DNA of 46,532 nt from an uncultured Lachnospiraceae bacterium (GTDB lineage Bacteria; Bacillota; Clostridia; Lachnospirales; Lachnospiraceae): NCBI GenBank assembly GCA_947626365.1, contig CANQRW010000023.1, forward strand, positions 1 through 46,532. The letters are read 5' to 3'. Within the stretch, counting starts at the first letter, position 1. Every line of letters begins with the position of its first letter. The notes below the pieces were generated by a model. That model worked only from the letters and a program-made list of their open reading frames with translations, had not been told where the DNA came from and did not search any database. The position numbers and the translations under genes were made by a program. Below are positions 42,500 to 46,532 of the stretch, piece by piece.

Positions 42500-44614
42500 T
42501 TAGGCATCAAATCTCTCAAAAACACGGATCCATTTATCAATATACTCCTGTGGAATCATATCTGGTTTTGCCTTCTGAAGCTGTTGTTTCACCATTCTGG
42601 CTAAATCCACCTTCCAGCCTTTAGGCAAATCAATATCATGTGCTTCCGCAAAATGTTCAATCTGAGGAACAATTGCTTCCTTATCATTGTGGTATTCCTC
42701 GAAATACGCATCTTCCACTTCACGGAAGAAACGGTCGATCTGGTGATACAACAAATTCGGCGGAAGCAAATCCTCTACTTCTCCATTCTCAAACTCTAAA
42801 AACTGTCCTATATCAAGAATGGAGTCCTCACAGCCTTGGTACAGACCTGACAACAGTTTTTTCTTCGCTGCCTTTCCGCTTTCATCCGCATCCAAAATGA
42901 CGATTGGCAGTGCAGCATTTTTTCCACTAACAATACTTGCTATCCCTGCCACACCGCGAACCCCACCGGATGGTATAAAAATCAGTTCTGACTTGGGCGC
43001 ATATAATTTATTCCTTACCAGATAACGCTTTATGGCGTTAAAATAGTGCTGATCAGACGGTCCCTCAACAATAACCGGCTGGCAGCCCTGCAGGAGGATA
43101 TCCGATACACTCAATCCCAGTGCCGCATGGACTGCATAGATTGACTTCTCATTCAGTTTATCATCCGAAGCACGCAGGTCACCGGATACTACCGTAAGTC
43201 CATCCTTGTTAGAATAAACTACTTTCGTTCTGTCAATATTGGATGTATCTACTAAGAATGGTGAATGGGATGTGTATATCAGTTGATTCGTTTCTGCTAA
43301 GCTATCAAAAAAGTCGATCAGATCTTTCTGGGCTAACGGATGCAGGGAAAGTCCTGCCTCATCAAGCAAAAGTATCGCTCCCTTATGCGCTTCGCGGCTC
43401 TCTACAAGAAATACCAGGAAGAAACTAAGAAACCATTGCAAACCGGTACTTCTGCGTTCCAGTTCGATCTCTTCAGGACGCTTATCATCCGAAACCCATA
43501 TCTTAAAAAACTCACCATCAGCCTGAAATCGGAATTTGTAATCCCCCTGTTTCCACCATTCCCGAAACTTCCTTGTTAATTCAGTTGAGGCGGAATTCAA
43601 AAGAATCGTCCTTGCTTCCTTCTGCTTTGTTGCCTCCTCGATTTCTGCATCTGTAGGGGTTTTTGTTTTCTGCCTTCCGGCCGTATCCTCAACAATCCTG
43701 ACCGGATCCTTACCAAGATCCAGTATTTCCTGTGGATCCAGTTTGACAAAATCAAACAGCACACGCAAGGTTCTGACTTTGGCACTGTTATCTATCCCGG
43801 CGACTTTCTCATTGTTTAGCCATTTTACGGCGTGGGGAAGATATATCTGCGCATCCAGATTCCCATAGTTCGAGTAATAGACAAATGACGGCATTTCATG
43901 CACCATCAGTTTCCTTACATCAACGTTTTGGGCTGGATCGACCAAATTAAGGACCGCAAACTCTCCATTCAGTTTTTTTAATATACTCTGCAGATGCGGA
44001 TATATCTCTGAAGTAGCGGATTGATGAATATTATCAGGGTACATCCTTTTTATAGCTTTTGCATCTGGCTCAGAAAGAGTATCCTTTTCTGCTAAATACG
44101 AAAGAACATCCTGATAGAAATCGGACACTTTCTCCTTGATGCCCGCTTCTGCTTTCGTCTTTTCTTTAAGTCCCTCCAGTTTAGCATTTGCATCCGATAT
44201 AATGGACTTTATAACAGGGGCACTGACAAAGCGCTCTTCCCTGCAGCGAGGAAAGGAGACTACATACATGCCATCGTATCTTCTTTCAATATTCACTATA
44301 GAAGCTATATCGCGAGTACAATTGCATAATGCCATTACTCTGCTCGTCAAAGAGCCATCCAACTCAAAATCAGCAGATATAAAAGTAATTTCATCTGGAA
44401 TGGATCTCCATGACGAATATTCCTTTGCAGGCATATCATGCAATGGGTCAATTTCTCCGTCCCTTACCGGATTTAATTTCCAAAGAGCCAATATAACATT
44501 TGATTTCCCAGCTTCGTTGATTCCGACCAGTGTGGTCACCTTATCGCAATCGATCCAACCGCTATCCATAACAGATCGGAAATTAGTGACCCGAAATCTT
44601 TTTAACGTCATCAT
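42500..44614 (-). CDS. OLD-family ATPase with TOPRIM nuclease domain
   Basis: 704 aa. Split ABC-type ATPase: Walker A GINEAGKSN (31-39), an ABC-signature-like segment RRSTGLQWF (387-395), Walker B ILLLDE (414-419) and the switch histidine in TSHSPF (448-453). The TOPRIM domain follows: VEGPSDQ (516-522) with the metal-binding Glu, and ILDADESG (573-580) with the D-x-D. This is the overcoming-lysogenisation-defect nuclease layout used in phage defence; GajA of Gabija and Paris/retron-associated ATPases share it. No UvrD-like helicase (GajB) is next to it, so it looks like a stand-alone (class 1) OLD. It lies inside the capsule operon between the NusG-like genes and capD, in the same direction. 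Confidence 0.88.
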   Translation of the reverse strand: MMTLKRFRVTNFRSVMDSGWIDCDKVTTLVGINEAGKSNVILALWKLNPVRDGEIDPLHDMPAKEYSSWRSIPDEITFISADFELDGSLTSRVMALCNCTRDIASIVNIERRYDGMYVVSFPRCREERFVSAPVIKSIISDANAKLEGLKEKTKAEAGIKEKVSDFYQDVLSYLAEKDTLSEPDAKAIKRMYPDNIHQSATSEIYPHLQSILKKLNGEFAVLNLVDPAQNVDVRKLMVHEMPSFVYYSNYGNLDAQIYLPHAVKWLNNEKVAGIDNSAKVRTLRVLFDFVKLDPQEILDLGKDPVRIVEDTAGRQKTKTPTDAEIEEATKQKEARTILLNSASTELTRKFREWWKQGDYKFRFQADGEFFKIWVSDDKRPEEIELERRSTGLQWFLSFFLVFLVESREAHKGAILLLDEAGLSLHPLAQKDLIDFFDSLAETNQLIYTSHSPFLVDTSNIDRTKVVYSNKDGLTVVSGDLRASDDKLNEKSIYAVHAALGLSVSDILLQGCQPVIVEGPSDQHYFNAIKRYLVRNKLYAPKSELIFIPSGGVRGVAGIASIVSGKNAALPIVILDADESGKAAKKKLLSGLYQGCEDSILDIGQFLEFENGEVEDLLPPNLLYHQIDRFFREVEDAYFEEYHNDKEAIVPQIEHFAEAHDIDLPKGWKVDLARMVKQQLQKAKPDMIPQEYIDKWIRVFERFDA

Positions 44615-44656
44615 AATCTGGTTCTCATGCTCCTTCGCCTTCTTGCACTATTGCGC

Positions 44657-45391
44657 CTATACTGCCATCGTTGCCTTTTTATGTACTTCGTTCACACATA
44701 TGTCCTGGGAATGGGAATTTTCGTCCTGTTCTCCACCCGGAAAAATCGTCACAGTCTCACACGCCCGATAGGTATTCTTCCCTGTTTCGTCTTTCCTGAT
44801 CTCCAGGATTGTACAATGGTCTGCCTTCGGCGGTGCGGTCACTGTCTCAACCCCGTTATAGAAAGTCTGCGTATTCACATCCACATCTAACAGGATCCCC
44901 AGCGGGATCACCGTGTCTTCTCCCCATAGCTTTTTATGCGTCTTTGCGCACCGGCTGGAAAAGCGGATCTTCTCAATGCCGTCCAGCAGGTACTCCAGCG
45001 GCCCATAGACGCGGTAATAAACGCTTTCCGCAGACTCCCTCATGATGTAAGAGGCGCGCACCACATGGTCTTTCCCGGAAATGGTCTCCAAAAACTCCGC
45101 GTCCTGTTCCATCAGCGGAAACATGGACAGATACCCGGTCGCAATCAGCCGGTTAATAGCCGGAATCTTCTCCAGACGGCGGAACAGCGACTCCGTCCCT
45201 TCGCAGGTGATGAAGACGCAGCCGCGGAAAAGCGGCTTCTGCTCGATTAAAACCCTCTCCTGCCGTCGCACATCCCTTTCGTTATAGATTACAAATACGT
45301 CCTGATACAGATAAGGCGGGACGGTACGCCGGATCTCCTTCACCAGCGCTTCCTCCCCGCCGTACCAGGTCTTCAATTTGTACCAAAGCAC
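44657..45391 (-). CDS. NusG-like transcription regulator, second copy, with truncated KOW domain
   Basis: 244 aa from GTG 45391 (AGGAGG about 8 nt upstream). The N-terminal NGN domain (LWYKLKTWYGGEEALVKEI, then LFRGCVFITCEG and LEKIPAINRLIATGYLSMFP) aligns with the neighbour encoded at 45502-46389. The C-terminal KOW region is broken: RACETVTIFPGG matches the start of the neighbour's RPGDSVAVVSGVFEG, but the rest is replaced by an unrelated hydrophilic tail. Specialised NusG paralogues (LoaP, UpxY) keep RNA polymerase going through long polysaccharide operons. Without a complete KOW this copy may modulate or antagonise the other. Confidence 0.75.
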   Translation of the reverse strand: MLWYKLKTWYGGEEALVKEIRRTVPPYLYQDVFVIYNERDVRRQERVLIEQKPLFRGCVFITCEGTESLFRRLEKIPAINRLIATGYLSMFPLMEQDAEFLETISGKDHVVRASYIMRESAESVYYRVYGPLEYLLDGIEKIRFSSRCAKTHKKLWGEDTVIPLGILLDVDVNTQTFYNGVETVTAPPKADHCTILEIRKDETGKNTYRACETVTIFPGGEQDENSHSQDICVNEVHKKATMAV

Positions 45392-45428
45392 CTGTCTTCC
45401 CTCCTCTTCCTATTAAATCTGCCTTCCC

Positions 45429-45532
45429 TGTTAATGATCTTTTCAGCCATAACTGCTGATTTTGTTATTATCTTATTGGCCAAAAAATAAGACAAAGGAG
45501 GTTAACAGTTATGGCCGGAAAGATCACTAACA
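45429..45532 (-). promoter_or_regulatory. 27-bp imperfect inverted repeat between the two NusG-like genes
   Basis: Arms 45429-45455 and 45506-45532 match at 24 of 27 positions and are separated by 50 nt. In the minus-strand RNA two of the three mismatches become G-U pairs, leaving one unpaired position; in the plus-strand RNA only one does. The spacer contains a second hairpin (TCTTATT/AATAAGA, about 45470-45493). The promoter-proximal arm is the last codons of the upstream NusG-like gene; the second arm ends about 38 nt before the GTG of the next. It fits an RNA switch or attenuator acted on by an antiterminator. Not a classic terminator: no U-run follows the outer stem. Confidence 0.6.
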
Positions 45533-46389
45533 AACTTAAATCCTGTATCCACGGTCCCTGTTACAGGATCCGCTTCGTCTTTCAGATGAGCATGCTCCAA
45601 ATAATTACCTGCGGGATCGTCAGCCCCCGCTTCCAGCTTTCTCACGTCCTCCGCGGATACCTCCACTGGCATCTCCCGGTCAAACATGTGTACGGTGATC
45701 GAGACGGTGCGGGTTCCCGCCTTCTGGACGACAGCGATATTTCCCTCGAAAACACCGCTGACCACCGCCACGCTGTCGCCAGGCCGCAGCATAGCGGCCG
45801 GTTTTCTATTAAAGGAGGCGTATTTCTCCGGTGTGGGGATATGCGCCTCTATCTTCCCGTAGGGCATCTCCCTGCGAACGTCGTCGTTTAGAATGATCCC
45901 CATCCGCACTGTCTTCTCCTGCCCCGCGATTGTCAGCCGCACCTGCGCGTAACGATCACGGAACTTATAAGTCTCGATGCGGTCTCGGCATTTTTCAAGC
46001 GGTCCCGCCATATACGTAACGTGACCTTTCCCATCTGTCGCCGTGTAAGTCAGACGCACGATATGGTCGGCGTCCAGTATTTCTTTCAGGAATTCCGCCT
46101 CGCTGTCATACAGCGGGGTAAATTCAAACGCCCCGGCCGTTAGTATCTTCGACATGGCTGGAACCCTCTTCAGGCACTGGAAAACGGCCTCAATACTATC
46201 TGTAGAGATAAAGAGGTATCCGGGGAACAATCGCAGGATGTGAACCTGGTTCTGCTGACGCCAGCAGCGCAACCTCTCAAAATAAGGAACAAAACATTCC
46301 CCATAATATCTTTCCGGCACCACGCAGCGGATCATCTCCGCCAGTTGTTCTTCCTTCCCCGTATAACTCTGTATCGCGTACCACAGCAT
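45502..46389 (-). CDS. loaP: NusG/LoaP-type antiterminator with KOW domain
   Basis: 295 aa from ATG 46389 (AAAAGGAG about 11 nt upstream; a GTG at 46401 is the alternative). NGN domain: MLWYAIQSYTGKEEQLAEMI, LFPGYLFISTD, and VPAMSKILTAGAFEFTPL. After a middle insert of about 60 residues, the KOW domain reads MLRPGDSVAVVSGVFEGNIA, then the VSITVHMFDREMPVEV strands. LoaP-type proteins sit at the promoter-proximal end of Firmicute polysaccharide and antibiotic clusters and suppress termination over long operons. Being first in the minus-strand run fits this role for the whole 45-to-17-kb locus. It is larger than typical LoaP (about 170-180 aa), so a UpxY-like or distinct NusG subfamily is possible. 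Confidence 0.8.
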   Translation of the reverse strand: MLWYAIQSYTGKEEQLAEMIRCVVPERYYGECFVPYFERLRCWRQQNQVHILRLFPGYLFISTDSIEAVFQCLKRVPAMSKILTAGAFEFTPLYDSEAEFLKEILDADHIVRLTYTATDGKGHVTYMAGPLEKCRDRIETYKFRDRYAQVRLTIAGQEKTVRMGIILNDDVRREMPYGKIEAHIPTPEKYASFNRKPAAMLRPGDSVAVVSGVFEGNIAVVQKAGTRTVSITVHMFDREMPVEVSAEDVRKLEAGADDPAGNYLEHAHLKDEADPVTGTVDTGFKFVSDLSGHNC

Positions 46390-46532
46390 GGCCAGAGCCA
46401 CTCCTTTTCTGTATCTTTCATGTCTTTCTCAAAAACAGCCTCCGCCGTATTGCCATCTTCCTTCCAGAAGAGCAAGCTTCGCTGTCCTGCTCCTTCCTCT
46501 CAGAAGAGCAGACTCCGTCATTCCCTCTGTCC

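Noticed and set aside
42500-44614. Gabija GajA
   Set aside because: No UvrD/GajB-like helicase is adjacent on either side; a stand-alone OLD nuclease fits better.
45511-45891. Plus-strand 126-aa open frame with an excellent AAAGGAGG site 8-9 nt before ATG
   Set aside because: It is antisense to the KOW half of the LoaP-like gene, its product looks like shadow translation, and its start lies in one arm of the 27-bp inverted repeat, which explains the region better.
1-46532. tRNA, rRNA, CRISPR array or complete insertion sequence
   Set aside because: I saw no cloverleaf-like tRNA, no rRNA stretch, no regularly spaced repeats and no transposase frame; absence by eye is not proof.

Overview
The window reads as chromosomal DNA of a low-to-mid-GC Firmicute, most likely a gut Clostridium or Lachnospiraceae relative. 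I infer this from AGGAGG-type ribosome binding sites, occasional GTG/TTG starts, Tn1549-type conjugation gene remnants, NusG/LoaP-like regulators heading a polysaccharide operon, and the protein families present. Nearly every intact gene lies on the minus strand, so transcription runs from high to low coordinates. I see no rRNA, tRNA or CRISPR array.

46.5 to 16.8 kb is a surface-polysaccharide (capsule-type) locus. Two tandem NusG paralogues come first, with a long RNA-capable inverted repeat between them. An OLD-family ATPase/TOPRIM nuclease follows. Next are a CapD/FlaA1-type 4,6-dehydratase, an initiating sugar-phosphate transferase, a sugar-nucleotide dehydratase/reductase fused to a family-2 glycosyltransferase, a GT32-like transferase, WecB, Wzy, Wzx and a GT-B-like transferase. 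The locus then carries a nonulosonic (legionaminic-type) acid pathway: LegB, LegC, a PtmE-like nucleotidyltransferase with CBS domains, NeuC/LegG, NeuB/LegI and NeuA/LegF. Interspersed are two formyltransferases, a FemAB/GNAT-like transferase, two Gfo/Idh/MocA oxidoreductases, a polyprenyl-phosphate GT2 and a polytopic GT-C-like protein. No LegH-type left-handed-beta-helix acetyltransferase is seen, so the C4-derived amine may be formylated instead. Most genes overlap by 4 nt or sit within about 60 nt.

16.4 to 7.3 kb is a separate, tightly packed five-gene operon: a membrane-anchored vWA/Ig-like protein (1114 aa), a tubulin/FtsZ-superfamily GTPase (822 aa), and three proteins I do not recognise (635, 197 and about 228 aa). 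It resembles the Tubulin_2/FtsZ-like plus vWA neighbourhoods known from comparative genomics, whose function is essentially unknown. It is the best candidate here for an undescribed system. Directly downstream is an AbiH protein fused to a C-terminal domain that looks like DUF3800 (RNase H-like fold).

4.8 to 1 kb continues the accessory region. It holds a three-gene cassette (GHKL ATPase, DUF4325 STAS-like protein, two-TM protein), a stand-alone recombinase N-terminal domain, and two decayed copies of a small polytopic membrane gene. Positions 1 to about 1.09 kb hold plus-strand remnants of a Tn1549-type conjugative element (prgI and virB4), frameshifted and cut off at a junction with one of those decayed copies. 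The low-coordinate third therefore looks like a defence or mobile-element island next to the capsule locus.
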